Below, one piece after another: positions 50,730-59,514 of a stretch of DNA of 61,225 nt. The position numbers and the translations under genes were made by a program. Location: positions 1 through 61,225 of the forward strand of contig NZ_JAHZIA010000034.1 of assembly GCF_019420015.1 (NCBI RefSeq), in the 5' to 3' direction. The notes beneath the pieces are model-generated. The model saw nothing but the letters and a program-made list of their open reading frames with translations, was not told the origin of the DNA and ran no database searches. The stretch comes from Anaerofustis sp. Lineage in GTDB: Bacteria > Bacillota > Clostridia > Eubacteriales > Anaerofustaceae. Each line of letters begins with the position of its first letter. Within the stretch, counting starts at the first letter, position 1.

Positions 50730-51425
50730 ATGGATATTATAATCTGTGATGATAGTGAAATTTCTATTAAAAAATATACGTTTTTAATTGAAAAAATAAT
50801 AAAGAAACATGATTTAGATTTTAATTTAAAATCATTTAATAGCGGAAATGATTTATTGATGTATATTGAGGATGATAATTGTATCGATATATTACTGCTT
50901 GATATAGTTATGCCCGAAATGAATGGATTGGAAATTGCAAGAAAAATAAGAAATAAGAATGAAGATGTTAAAATAATATTTTTGACTGCTCTTGAAGATA
51001 AAATGATAGATGCTTTTGATGTTAATGCATATCATTATATAATCAAGGATAGTATGCAGCCTGAAAAATTTGAAGATATAATTCTAAATGCTGTGAAAAA
51101 AGTACATAGAGAAAATTTTGAAAAGATTACTTTTTCATTTAGAAATAAAAAGCATGTTGTTGCCTTGGAAGATATCATTTATTTTGAAGTGTATAATCAT
51201 AATATTTCTATATTTTGCAGAAATGATAAATTCGAAATATACGATACGCTTGAAAATATTGAAAATAAATTTAAAGATAAAGGTTTTGTCAGAATTCACA
51301 AGTCTTATGTAGTTTCAAAGCGTTACATAGAAAAAATATCTTCTGTTTCCGTAAAGCTTTCTACCGGAGATACTCTGCCTGTGGGCAGAACGTATTACCG
51401 GAAATTTAAAGAAAGCGGATACTGA
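50730..51425 (+). CDS. LytTR-family response regulator
   Basis: 231 aa. Receiver domain 1-120 with D7/D8, phospho-acceptor D58 in LLLDIVMPEMNG, Thr in FLTALED and Lys in YIIKDS; LytTR DNA-binding domain about 130-231 (IIYFEVYNHNISIFC, GFVRIHKSYVVSKRYIEKI, PVGRTYYRKF). Such regulators (AgrA, ComE, VirR) control quorum sensing, bacteriocins or virulence. AGGAGGGGAA at 50714-50723 is the ribosome site and contains a 7-nt match to the C-rich motif of the small RNA candidates. Confidence 0.93.
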   Translation: MDIIICDDSEISIKKYTFLIEKIIKKHDLDFNLKSFNSGNDLLMYIEDDNCIDILLLDIVMPEMNGLEIARKIRNKNEDVKIIFLTALEDKMIDAFDVNAYHYIIKDSMQPEKFEDIILNAVKKVHRENFEKITFSFRNKKHVVALEDIIYFEVYNHNISIFCRNDKFEIYDTLENIENKFKDKGFVRIHKSYVVSKRYIEKISSVSVKLSTGDTLPVGRTYYRKFKESGY

Positions 51426-51429
51426 AAAT

Positions 51430-51460
51430 AAAAAGATTACAATTTATGTAATCTTTTTTT
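51430..51460. terminator. Bidirectional terminator after the LytTR gene
   Basis: AAAAAGATTACA, loop ATTTA, TGTAATCTTTTT. It contains the stop codon of the convergent gene at 51437. Confidence 0.85.
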
Positions 51461-51970
51461 ATTTTGGTGATATAGGTTGTATAGACTGATTATCAGGTCT
51501 GTTATAAATACTATACCAAGTATAAACACTGTATATACTATCGAACGGTCTGTCATGTTTTTATAAACTATATCAAGTAGAATGGGATGAAATATATTTA
51601 TAAGAAAGACGCTGCATATACCAAAGACCGTGAAGCCGAGTAAGCATACCCTTCCGTTTAAATTAAACAAGTTATTTGAATAGTCCCAATATTTTTTATT
51701 AAATAATTTTTCAAGTATAACTGAAGATAGGTATTCCAGAGAGCATGCAAATAGTCCGGAGAGAAAAAATAAAGGCAGAGTATCGAGATGCAGGTTATAA
51801 AATATCAGTATAATAGTAATTGATCCCAAGCTGTAAATGGGTCTTATTGGACCATATAAAAACCCTCTGCTTTTTATGGGTACTTTATTTATCAGATTTA
51901 TAGTAGATTCGTATATATATCCGATAAAACCATAAATAAACATAAATAATATCAAAAGATAAAAGTTCAT
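51437..51970 (-). CDS. CmpB-type putative ABC permease-like membrane protein
   Basis: 177 aa with five hydrophobic segments. The N-terminal signature IYGFIGYIYESTIN...SRGFLYGPIRPIYSLG matches the ABC_trans_CmpB family, small membrane proteins named as permeases without proof of transport. It also contains WDYSNNLFNLNGRVCLLGF, another family block. Alone on its strand; its stop codon is embedded in the shared terminator. Function unknown. Confidence 0.8.
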   Translation of the reverse strand: MNFYLLILFMFIYGFIGYIYESTINLINKVPIKSRGFLYGPIRPIYSLGSITIILIFYNLHLDTLPLFFLSGLFACSLEYLSSVILEKLFNKKYWDYSNNLFNLNGRVCLLGFTVFGICSVFLINIFHPILLDIVYKNMTDRSIVYTVFILGIVFITDLIISLYNLYHQNKKRLHKL

Positions 51971-52094
51971 AGATTTCCTTTTTATTTTTATTTTTTGTGG
52001 TTTATAAGAATTTAATACATTAAAAGTTAAACAAAATAATATTTTTTCTCATATTATAATGATGAAAGATTTTTAATATAATAGGAGGGAAAGT

Positions 52095-52697
52095 ATGGTT
52101 GATGTTTATATATCGCCTTCCGTTCAGCATTTTAATTTGGGTGTAAACGGATATGGGAGTGAAGAAGAAAGAATGAATGAGATTGCCGACATAGTTGAAT
52201 ATGAATTAAACAGGCATGGGTTGGTTACTGATAGGAATTCTCCGAATATGACTTTGGCTCAAGTTGTGGAAGATTCAAACAGTGTTAATCCTAGAGTTCA
52301 TGTTGCTATTCATTCAAATGCTGCCAACGGTGAGGCAAGAGGGGCCGAGATTTATACTCATAGGTTTGGTGGAGAAGGCGAAAAATTGGCAAGGGATATT
52401 TATCCTTATCTTGAAGCGTTAACTTCAACCGATGACCTTGGAGTAAAAGAGGGGAGACTTTCTTTTGGAGGAAAGGGAATGTACGAACTTCGAAAAACAG
52501 TAGCGCCTGCGGTTTTAATGGAAGTAGGATTTCACGATAATCCCGAAGACAGTGATTTTATAATAAATAATATTTATGAATACGGAAGAGACATTTCCAA
52601 AGGTATTCTTGACTATTTCGGTATACCCTACAATGAAGACAGTGGAGAGAATATAGAATATTTAAAGAATAAATATAATGGCAAATATTATGAATAA
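52095..52697 (+). CDS. N-acetylmuramoyl-L-alanine amidase (Amidase_3), no signal peptide
   Basis: Zinc amidase that cuts the bond between MurNAc and the stem peptide. 200 aa, one catalytic domain: zinc Glu in GYGSEEERMNEIA, HVAIHSNA with the zinc His, and catalytic Glu in VLMEVGFHDN. It lacks a signal peptide and wall-binding domain, as in phage endolysins and some clostridial autolysins of this subgroup; no other phage genes are around. AGGAGGG ribosome site. Export route, if any, unknown. Confidence 0.9.
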   Translation: MVDVYISPSVQHFNLGVNGYGSEEERMNEIADIVEYELNRHGLVTDRNSPNMTLAQVVEDSNSVNPRVHVAIHSNAANGEARGAEIYTHRFGGEGEKLARDIYPYLEALTSTDDLGVKEGRLSFGGKGMYELRKTVAPAVLMEVGFHDNPEDSDFIINNIYEYGRDISKGILDYFGIPYNEDSGENIEYLKNKYNGKYYE

Positions 52698-52743
52698 AAA
52701 ACGATCATTCTTTTTATACTAAAATAAAAAAGGATTGATGTAT

Positions 52744-53172
52744 ATGGATAATAGTATAAGATTATTGGAGTTTATTTTTAAAAATGCCAAAATGGGCTCA
52801 ACTACGATTGAAGATTTGATTGATATTAATGAGGATCTTAAGTTTAGAGAAGAGCTGATTCATGAAAAAGAAACATACGATGATTTTATAAAAAAAGCAA
52901 ATAAACTGATGAAGAAAATGGGTAAAGAGGTTAAAGACTTATCTTATTTTAATGAACTTCAAAGTTATATTATGATAAAAATGGAAACATTAAAAGATAA
53001 GTCTTGCGAACATATTGCAGGAATGCTTATGCAGGGAAGTACAATGGGAATTGTACAAATAACAAAAAAGCTAAGAGAGTATAAAGACAGTGACAGAGAA
53101 GTTGTAAAATTGGCAAAAAGACTTCTTGAAATAGAAGAAGAGAATTTTTTTGAGTTAAAAAAATATCTCTAA
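52744..53172 (+). CDS. Small helical protein, ferritin/DUF2383-like bundle
   Basis: 142 aa, nearly all helix, with four predicted long helices and several Glu/His residues (RLLEFIFKNAKMGSTTIEDL, DKSCEHIAGMLMQGSTMG, LEIEEENFFELKKYL). It resembles the ferritin-like four-helix proteins of unknown function found in clostridia; I do not see a complete di-iron ExxH pair. ATG 52744 lies 9 bp after AGGA; ATG 52738 is an alternative. Just downstream of the amidase, likely cotranscribed. Confidence 0.6.
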   Translation: MDNSIRLLEFIFKNAKMGSTTIEDLIDINEDLKFREELIHEKETYDDFIKKANKLMKKMGKEVKDLSYFNELQSYIMIKMETLKDKSCEHIAGMLMQGSTMGIVQITKKLREYKDSDREVVKLAKRLLEIEEENFFELKKYL

Positions 53173-53178
53173 TTTTTT

Positions 53179-53205
53179 AAAGCACCGAATTTTCGGTGCT
53201 TTTTC
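53179..53205 (+). terminator. Terminator after the helical protein gene
   Basis: AAAGCACCGA / TCGGTGCTTT with five T; the next gene begins 30 bp later. Confidence 0.85.
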
Positions 53206-53234
53206 ATATTTAGTTGTTTGTTGCATATATTAAA

Positions 53235-53855
53235 ATGATGAGAGGAAAAAGAAATTTTAAAAGAAAAAGAAAATTAAATATAAATTTGTTTTGGGTCATT
53301 TTAAATATAGTTTTTTTATTTATAGTTATAGGAGAATACGGGTTTGACATTAAAAATATTTTTTATCTTTTTAACAGTAAATTTATTGTTTCGGAAAACA
53401 ACTCACAGTTAACAAAATATAAGGGTGACAAGTCCGGCTTTATAAAACCCGTAGAAGGAACAATAACAAGTGAATACTCTTACAGAATACATCCTATAAC
53501 AGGGAAAAAAACAAAGCATAACGGGCTTGATATAGGTGCGAAATGGCATGATAAAATAAAAGCCACGTCTGACGGGGTTGTGGTTGAAACAGGTACTGAT
53601 AAGGGCGGGTATGGCAATTACATAAAAATCAAACACAAATATGATATATATTCTTTTTATGCTCATTTATCAAAGGTAAAAGTGAGAAAAGGACAAAAGG
53701 TAAAGCAAGGAGAATGGATAGGAAATGAAGGAGGAGATCCTATCAGAGATAAAAATCCGGGCTCGTCAACGGGGCATCACCTTCATTTTGAAATAAGGAC
53801 TTCTTCGGATGTAGCGGACTGTGTTAATCCTTTAATCTTTGTCGATTACGAATGA
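53235..53855 (+). CDS. Membrane-anchored M23 peptidase
   Basis: 206 aa from ATG 53235: a very basic N-terminus (RGKRNFKRKRK), one membrane anchor (about 18-38), a short stalk and an M23 domain with H and D in KHNGLDIG, SFYAHLS, and GHHLHFE. All zinc ligands are intact, so probably an active endopeptidase or, given the short stalk, a SpoIIQ-like partner protein with activity. There is no ribosome site and it lies 30 bp after a terminator, so start and promoter are uncertain. Confidence 0.85.
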   Translation: MMRGKRNFKRKRKLNINLFWVILNIVFLFIVIGEYGFDIKNIFYLFNSKFIVSENNSQLTKYKGDKSGFIKPVEGTITSEYSYRIHPITGKKTKHNGLDIGAKWHDKIKATSDGVVVETGTDKGGYGNYIKIKHKYDIYSFYAHLSKVKVRKGQKVKQGEWIGNEGGDPIRDKNPGSSTGHHLHFEIRTSSDVADCVNPLIFVDYE

Positions 53856-53897
53856 TTGTATAAGTATTTTTTGTTTTGTTATAAAAATTAAAAACAT

Positions 53898-53926
53898 AAA
53901 AAAGAAGCTTTTTAAGCTTCTTTTTT
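53898..53926. terminator. Bidirectional terminator, M23 gene / ABC permease
   Basis: AAAAAAGAAGCTT / AAGCTTCTTTTTT, 13-bp stem with a 3-nt loop. It reaches the permease stop codon at 53925. Confidence 0.85.
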
Positions 53927-56900
53927 ATTCAACACTTTTTAAAGATTCTACCATATTGATTTTTTTAAGTGTTTTTTTCAGGAAGATATTTACAATAAAT
54001 GCAAATATGATGGTAAATATAATCCCATATATATAACTGGATAATTCTATCCCTCCGTAGAATTGTACAAAATCAACCGATACAGTATCTATTAGGTATT
54101 TATGGAAATATTTTCCTATTACACATCCTAGGATTATTCCGAGTATATTTAAAATGATATTTTCTCTTACTATATAGAAGTTTACTTCGTTATTATAAAA
54201 TCCCAATACTTTTATGGTTGCAATTTCTCTTGTTCTCTCGCTTACGTTTATATTGTCCAGATTAAACATTACAACAAAAGCGAGCATTCCCGCAGCGATT
54301 ATAATTACTACTATTACAAAATCCATACTGTCAAGTTGGTTCGCAAAGTTATCGGCGATTCTCTGGTTGAAATTAATACTGTTAATGTTATCGTTTTTCA
54401 ATAGTTTTTCGCTTATATTGTTATAAGTTTTTTCGTTATTATGATTTAATCTTGATAATATTAAATTTGGTTTTAAATCTTCTCCCGTTATGCTTTCATA
54501 ATAATCTTCACTTAGGAATATATAATGGTAAACGTAATTGTTGACAATTGCCGTTACAGGAACAGAGTACTCTTTATCGTTCATGTCTTTGATTTTTATG
54601 ATATCCCCTTTTTTTATTCCTGCAATTTCGCTTAGTCTGCTTGTTATCAGTACACCGTTTTTAGGAAGTGACAACTTGTCTTCGTTATTATAATCGCTAA
54701 AGTGTATGTAGTTATTAACTGCTGATTTATCTATCGGTACCATTAGGGATAAAGAATAATCTTTCTTTTTTGTAACCAGATTATAATTATCACTGAAAAA
54801 TAATTTGCTTTCTTTGACTTCCGGATCAGCATTTATTTCTTTTTTGATGCTTTTTATTTTACTTTCTGATAAATCACTTTTCAGCGATGTTTCCATATTG
54901 TAGTTCCATATATTGTTGTATTGTAAATTTACTATACTGGAAATTGAATATCTTATGCCGAAAGCAGCAATTAAAAGTCCGCAGCAGGCACCTATGCCAA
55001 CTACACTCATAATCAATCTCTTTTTGTATCTAATTAGATTTCTTATTGTGATTTTCCATTTAAAACTTATTTTATTCCAAATAGTAGGTACTTTTTCAAG
55101 AAAAGTTTTTTTCCCGCTTTTCATTACCTTAGGTCGGAGTAAATTTGCCGTTACTTCCCTTAGGTCTGTATTACATGCAAAATATGCACTCAGTACGGTA
55201 CAAAGGACTCCTATAAATAACGAAAGAAGTATATAGCTCGGATATATAACATTTATTAAATCTGGCGTTTTGTATAGTATTCTGTAAGCTTCGTATATAA
55301 TTGTAGGCACAAAGGTAAATCCTATGATTAAACCTATGATGCTGCCGATAAAACTTGCAAGAAAAGCATATAATATAAATTTGATGCTTATCTGCCACTT
55401 ATTGAAACCCAAAGCTTTAAGTATACCAAGTTCCGTTCTTTTTTCTTCCACCATTCTCGTCATGGTCGTCAAGCATACCAATGCGGCAACCAAAAAGAAT
55501 ATAAGAGGGAAGACTTTTGCCAAGGACGTTATTTTTTTTGAATTTTGAGCATAACTGAAATAACTTTCGTTTGATGTTCTGTCAAGGGTATACCATTTTA
55601 CTTTTTCTAAATCTGCTACTTCCTGCTTGGCTTTTTTTATTTCCTTTTGTGCTTTTTCAAATTCTGTGTCGGCTTTATTTTTATTTTTGTTGTAAGAATT
55701 ATAGCCCTCGTCTATCTCTGTTTCAGCCGAGTGTATCTTTTCTTCTGCGTTTTTAAACTCTTGTTTTGCTTTTTTTCTTGAAAGATTTAATTCTTTATCT
55801 GCTTCTTTTATTTGTGATATATAATATTGTAATTCGTTTTCTGAGTTTTTTAATGTGTTTTCGCTTATCTTAATTTTTTTGCCTGCTTCATCCAGTTCTT
55901 TTTGTTTGTTTTCTATTACGTCTTTTAGCTGTAATTTTTCTTCTTCACTCAAACTGTTTAGAAAATTGTTAAAGTCTTTTTTGCCCTTGTCAAGTTCTTG
56001 TTTTGCTTTGTTTAGTTCTGCTTTTGATTTTTCTAGTTTTTCATTGTTTTTTTTGATTTCGTTTTTTGCGTTATCTAAATTTATTTGTGCTTTATTAAAC
56101 TCTTCTTTGGCGGTTTGTTTTTTATTATTGAGAGTCAGTTTATTGTTTTTGAGTTCTTCTTTTCCGTTGTTAAGAGCTGTTTTTGCTTTGTTTAACTTTT
56201 GATATGTATCTTTTTTGTTTTTTTCTAATTTATTTTCTGCTTTTTTTATTTTTTTGTTTGCTTTATTTTTTTCTTCTTTAAGTCTTTCTTCTGCTCTTTT
56301 GTTCGTTGTGGTTTTAATATGTTCTTTATAATCGTTTATGGTATCTTCATATTTTTCGTCGAAACAATTTAAATTAGCGGTGTTGTTTAGAGTGATATAT
56401 AAATTGGTATATACATCACTGTCAAAGGCATCTTCTTTAAGAATGATAAACGTATCGATTTTTCCGCTGCCTAAAGTAGAAGTACCGTAATCGTCATCGG
56501 TTATATAATTTGCCCAATTTGCACTTCCTACGATTTTTAATTTTTTTGATTTTATTTTTATACTGTCGTAGCCTTCAACCGTGAATGTATCTCCGATTTT
56601 ATATTTATTAAATTTAAGATAATTTTCCGATACTATGCATTCATCATTCTTTTTTGGTTCTCTGCCTTGGATGAGTTCATATTGCATTATATTTTGATCT
56701 TTTTTTTCTGGCATTCCGTAAGCTTTTGCAACTGTTTGTTTTTCATTTAAGTCAAGTAGCAAGTCGGTCGTGTATGCCGGAAATATATCTTTTGTGAATT
56801 TATCGGACTTTATGGCTTCGATGTCTTTGTTGTTAAATCCGTATGTGGATACAAAATTTATATCATATAGATTTGTGTCTTCAAAATATTTATTTGCAGT

Positions 56901-57035
56901 ATATTCCATTTGAGGACCTATTACTCTAAGCCCGACAAAAAAACACACTCCGAGTAGAGTAATAAGCAAAATTGATATGAATCTGTTTTTTGTAAGTTTG
57001 ATTTCTCTGAATAAATCTTTTATTAATGTCTTCAT
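53925..57035 (-). CDS. MacB/FtsX-type ABC permease with long extracellular coiled coil
   Basis: 1036 aa from ATG 57035, 6 bp after TGAGG; the ATG at 57047 overlaps that site. Membrane segment 1 (about 18-40), a MacB-like periplasmic-type domain (about 45-235), a Lys/Glu-rich coiled coil of some 240 residues (about 240-480), then FtsX-type segments (from about 508), a second outer domain, and three C-terminal segments. The repeat-like helix is unusual in length. Works with the ATPase encoded 45 bp upstream. Members export peptides or move lipoproteins, or transmit force outward; substrate unknown. Confidence 0.9.
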   Translation of the reverse strand: MKTLIKDLFREIKLTKNRFISILLITLLGVCFFVGLRVIGPQMEYTANKYFEDTNLYDINFVSTYGFNNKDIEAIKSDKFTKDIFPAYTTDLLLDLNEKQTVAKAYGMPEKKDQNIMQYELIQGREPKKNDECIVSENYLKFNKYKIGDTFTVEGYDSIKIKSKKLKIVGSANWANYITDDDYGTSTLGSGKIDTFIILKEDAFDSDVYTNLYITLNNTANLNCFDEKYEDTINDYKEHIKTTTNKRAEERLKEEKNKANKKIKKAENKLEKNKKDTYQKLNKAKTALNNGKEELKNNKLTLNNKKQTAKEEFNKAQINLDNAKNEIKKNNEKLEKSKAELNKAKQELDKGKKDFNNFLNSLSEEEKLQLKDVIENKQKELDEAGKKIKISENTLKNSENELQYYISQIKEADKELNLSRKKAKQEFKNAEEKIHSAETEIDEGYNSYNKNKNKADTEFEKAQKEIKKAKQEVADLEKVKWYTLDRTSNESYFSYAQNSKKITSLAKVFPLIFFLVAALVCLTTMTRMVEEKRTELGILKALGFNKWQISIKFILYAFLASFIGSIIGLIIGFTFVPTIIYEAYRILYKTPDLINVIYPSYILLSLFIGVLCTVLSAYFACNTDLREVTANLLRPKVMKSGKKTFLEKVPTIWNKISFKWKITIRNLIRYKKRLIMSVVGIGACCGLLIAAFGIRYSISSIVNLQYNNIWNYNMETSLKSDLSESKIKSIKKEINADPEVKESKLFFSDNYNLVTKKKDYSLSLMVPIDKSAVNNYIHFSDYNNEDKLSLPKNGVLITSRLSEIAGIKKGDIIKIKDMNDKEYSVPVTAIVNNYVYHYIFLSEDYYESITGEDLKPNLILSRLNHNNEKTYNNISEKLLKNDNINSINFNQRIADNFANQLDSMDFVIVVIIIAAGMLAFVVMFNLDNINVSERTREIATIKVLGFYNNEVNFYIVRENIILNILGIILGCVIGKYFHKYLIDTVSVDFVQFYGGIELSSYIYGIIFTIIFAFIVNIFLKKTLKKINMVESLKSVE

Positions 57036-57080
57036 ATATAACCTCATTTAGACGTATTGATGTGCTAGAAGATAATTGCG

Positions 57081-57785
57081 CTACCATTCTATTTCGCTCA
57101 CGTCTTTTACATTGTCGTTAATAATTATATCTTCTATTTCTCCGTTTTTTACTTTTATAATTTTGTCAGCCATATCCATTAATGCCAGATTATGAGTTAC
57201 GACAACAACGGGTATATTGTTTTTAAAGCAGATATCCTGAAGTAATTTTAATATTGCTTTTCCTGTTTTGTAATCAAGAGCTCCGGTAGGTTCGTCGCAT
57301 AAGAGAAGTTTTGGATTTTTTGCAAGTGCTCTTGCAATGGAAACTCTTTGTTGTTCTCCTCCTGAAAGTTGAGAGGGAAAATTATCTTTTCTGTGATAAA
57401 GCCCAACATCTTTAAGTGCCTTTTGTGCAGAAATGGAAGACTTTGATATTTCTGTTGCCAATTCAATATTTTCTTTGGCTGTAAGATTTTGTACAAGATT
57501 GTAAAATTGGAATACAAATCCAACATCGTATCTACGATAAGAAGTTAGTTCTTTTTCCTTTAATTTGCTTATATCTTTTCCTGCGACCGTTATACTGCCT
57601 TTAGTTACACTGTCCATTCCTCCGAGCAGATTTAAAAGGGTGGTTTTCCCTGCGCCGCTTTGACCCACTATTATTGTAAACTTACCTTTTTCTATTTCAA
57701 AACTTACGTTATTTAATGCTTTTGTGGCATTTTCTTTGGTTCCGTATATTTTGCTGACGTTTTTTAAAATGATATTTTCAGACAT
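57081..57785 (-). CDS. ABC transporter ATPase, MacB/LolD family
   Basis: 234 aa. Walker A GQSGAGKTT, Q-loop VFQFYNLVQNLTAKENIELA, signature LSGGEQQRVSIARAL, Walker B LLLCDEPTGALD and the switch His in VVVVTHN. The phrases FYNLVQNLT and DEPTGALD are typical of the MacB/LolD/FtsE-like group that drives type VII ABC permeases. Forms an operon with the permease that follows. GGCAGG ribosome site. Confidence 0.95.
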   Translation of the reverse strand: MSENIILKNVSKIYGTKENATKALNNVSFEIEKGKFTIIVGQSGAGKTTLLNLLGGMDSVTKGSITVAGKDISKLKEKELTSYRRYDVGFVFQFYNLVQNLTAKENIELATEISKSSISAQKALKDVGLYHRKDNFPSQLSGGEQQRVSIARALAKNPKLLLCDEPTGALDYKTGKAILKLLQDICFKNNIPVVVVTHNLALMDMADKIIKVKNGEIEDIIINDNVKDVSEIEW

Positions 57786-57977
57786 ATGTGTACCTGCCTT
57801 TTATTTAAATTAAATAAAATTCCTTGATTAAAATGAAGATTTAATATATAAAACCTTTTCATTTTTATAATCATATTATACTACAAACTCACTTTTTTAA
57901 CATTACTTTATTTCATAAGTAGAAAATATTTATCCCCTATGATATACTGAATAATATATAAATTACAGAGGTTAGAT

Positions 57978-58820
57978 ATGAGAGAAATAAATACAAATGT
58001 AATTAAAAAAGCTGTTAAGGAGCTTATATTGGATGCTAATGTAAATTTGGGGTCTGATATAAAAGGGTCTCTTTTGGATAAAGAAAAGACTGAAGAATCT
58101 GAAATAGGTAGGGGACTTTTAAAAGTAATAAATGAGAATATTCAGATTGCAAGTGATGAGAACTGTCCTATTTGCCAGGATACGGGAATGTGCCTGGTAT
58201 TTTTGGAAGTGGGGCAGGACGTATTTTTCACTGGCAAATATATATATGATGAAATTAATGAAGCCATAAAAGAAGCTTATGAAGAGGGGTATTTTAGAAA
58301 GAGTGTTGTAGACTGTCCTTTAAGAAGAAATAATACAAAGGATAATACTCCCGGAATAATATATTATAAAGTTGTGGAAGGGGATAAAGTCAGAATAAAA
58401 GTTATGCCTAAAGGGTTTGGGAGTGAAAATTGTGGAGCCACTAAAATGTTGAAACCTGCCGATGGATATGAAGGCGTTTTGAATTTTATATTGAATACGG
58501 TTGAAAATGCAGGAAGTAAGCCATGTCCTCCAATGATTGTCGGTGTAGGCATAGGAGGAACGATGGAGAAGGCGGCTTTAATGGCGAAGGAAGCATTGCT
58601 TTTGGATATAAATCATAAAAATAAAGATCCTTTTTATGAAAAAATGGAAGATGAATTATTAAGAAAGATAAATTGTCTCGGTATCGGTCCGGGAGGGCTT
58701 GGAGGAACATCCACTGCTCTTGGGGTTAATATCATTACTTACCCTACGCATATAGCCGGACTTCCCGTAAGTGTAAATATAGGATGTCATGTTTCAAGAC
58801 ATAAAGAAACGGAGATTTGA
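57978..58820 (+). CDS. Class I fumarate hydratase, alpha subunit
   Basis: Fe-S dehydratase subunit (FumA/TtdA N-terminal domain), 280 aa. Cluster cysteines: C63 region CPICQDTG, SENCGATKML and NIGCHVSRH. Works with the beta subunit as fumarase, or as L(+)-tartrate dehydratase; the sequence alone does not decide. ACAGAGG ribosome site. Oxygen-sensitive enzyme class, fitting an anaerobe. Divergent from the ABC exporter across 192 bp. Confidence 0.92.
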   Translation: MREINTNVIKKAVKELILDANVNLGSDIKGSLLDKEKTEESEIGRGLLKVINENIQIASDENCPICQDTGMCLVFLEVGQDVFFTGKYIYDEINEAIKEAYEEGYFRKSVVDCPLRRNNTKDNTPGIIYYKVVEGDKVRIKVMPKGFGSENCGATKMLKPADGYEGVLNFILNTVENAGSKPCPPMIVGVGIGGTMEKAALMAKEALLLDINHKNKDPFYEKMEDELLRKINCLGIGPGGLGGTSTALGVNIITYPTHIAGLPVSVNIGCHVSRHKETEI

Positions 58821-58822
58821 TT

Positions 58823-59377
58823 ATGGAGAGAACAGTTAAACTACCTTTATCACAAGAGGATATTTTAAATATAAATGCCGGGGATAAATTGTATATAACC
58901 GGAACAATATATACGGCAAGAGATGCTGCTCACAAAGAAATGATAGAAACCATATCAGAAGGAAAAGAGCTGCCTTTTGATATAGAAGGGGCATGTATAT
59001 ATTATGCCGGACCATGTCCCGAAAAGCCAGGTGAGGTCATAGGTTCTTGCGGTCCTACTACTTCGGCAAGAATGGATAAATATACTCCGGCTTTGCTCGA
59101 AAGAGGATTAAAGCTTATTATAGGAAAAGGAGAGAGGGACGATAACGTAGAGGCGAGTCTTGTTAAAAATAAGGCATTGTATCTTGCTGCCGTAGGAGGA
59201 TGTGGTGCGGTAATAAAAAAATGTATAAAAAAGGCTGAGGTTATAGCTTATCCTGATTTATTGTCAGAAGCCGTAAGAAAGTTGTATGTTGAGGACTTTC
59301 CCGTTATAGTAGCGATAGATGCTAAAGGCAATAATTTATATAAAAGCGAGAAAGAAAAATATAAAAGACCGTTTTAA
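58823..59377 (+). CDS. Class I fumarate hydratase, beta subunit
   Basis: C-terminal subunit (FumA C-domain/TtdB), 184 aa from ATG 58823, 8 bp after ACGGAG inside the alpha gene; a TTG at 58817 is weaker. Visible family phrases: GDKLYITGTIYTARDAAHK, YYAGPCPEKPGEVIGSCGPTTSARMD (cut) and VGGCGAVIKKCIK. Two bases after the alpha stop. The stop codon lies at the edge of the terminator palindrome. Confidence 0.92.
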   Translation: MERTVKLPLSQEDILNINAGDKLYITGTIYTARDAAHKEMIETISEGKELPFDIEGACIYYAGPCPEKPGEVIGSCGPTTSARMDKYTPALLERGLKLIIGKGERDDNVEASLVKNKALYLAAVGGCGAVIKKCIKKAEVIAYPDLLSEAVRKLYVEDFPVIVAIDAKGNNLYKSEKEKYKRPF

Positions 59378-59388
59378 AACGGTCTTTT
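59363..59388. terminator. Terminator after the fumarase genes
   Basis: Perfect 26-bp palindrome AAAAGACCGTTTT / AAAACGGTCTTTT containing the beta-subunit stop codon, then T-rich DNA. Confidence 0.8.
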
Positions 59389-59514
59389 ATATTTTTTAGT
59401 AGTAGTATTCTGACAAATTTTATATTATTTATGTCCTTAAATTTTTACAAATATTTTTAATATCAGTATTTTTGTAGTAAAATTATATATATTAAACGAC
59501 ATAGGAGATTCAAT

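Noticed and set aside
49198..51425. A bacteriocin operon around the SdpRI-like and LytTR genes
   Set aside because: No small secreted peptide, leader-cleaving ABC transporter or SdpC-like gene was found on either strand between them.
52095..52697. Prophage remnant
   Set aside because: Only the amidase is endolysin-like; no holin, tail, integrase or attachment repeat is seen nearby.
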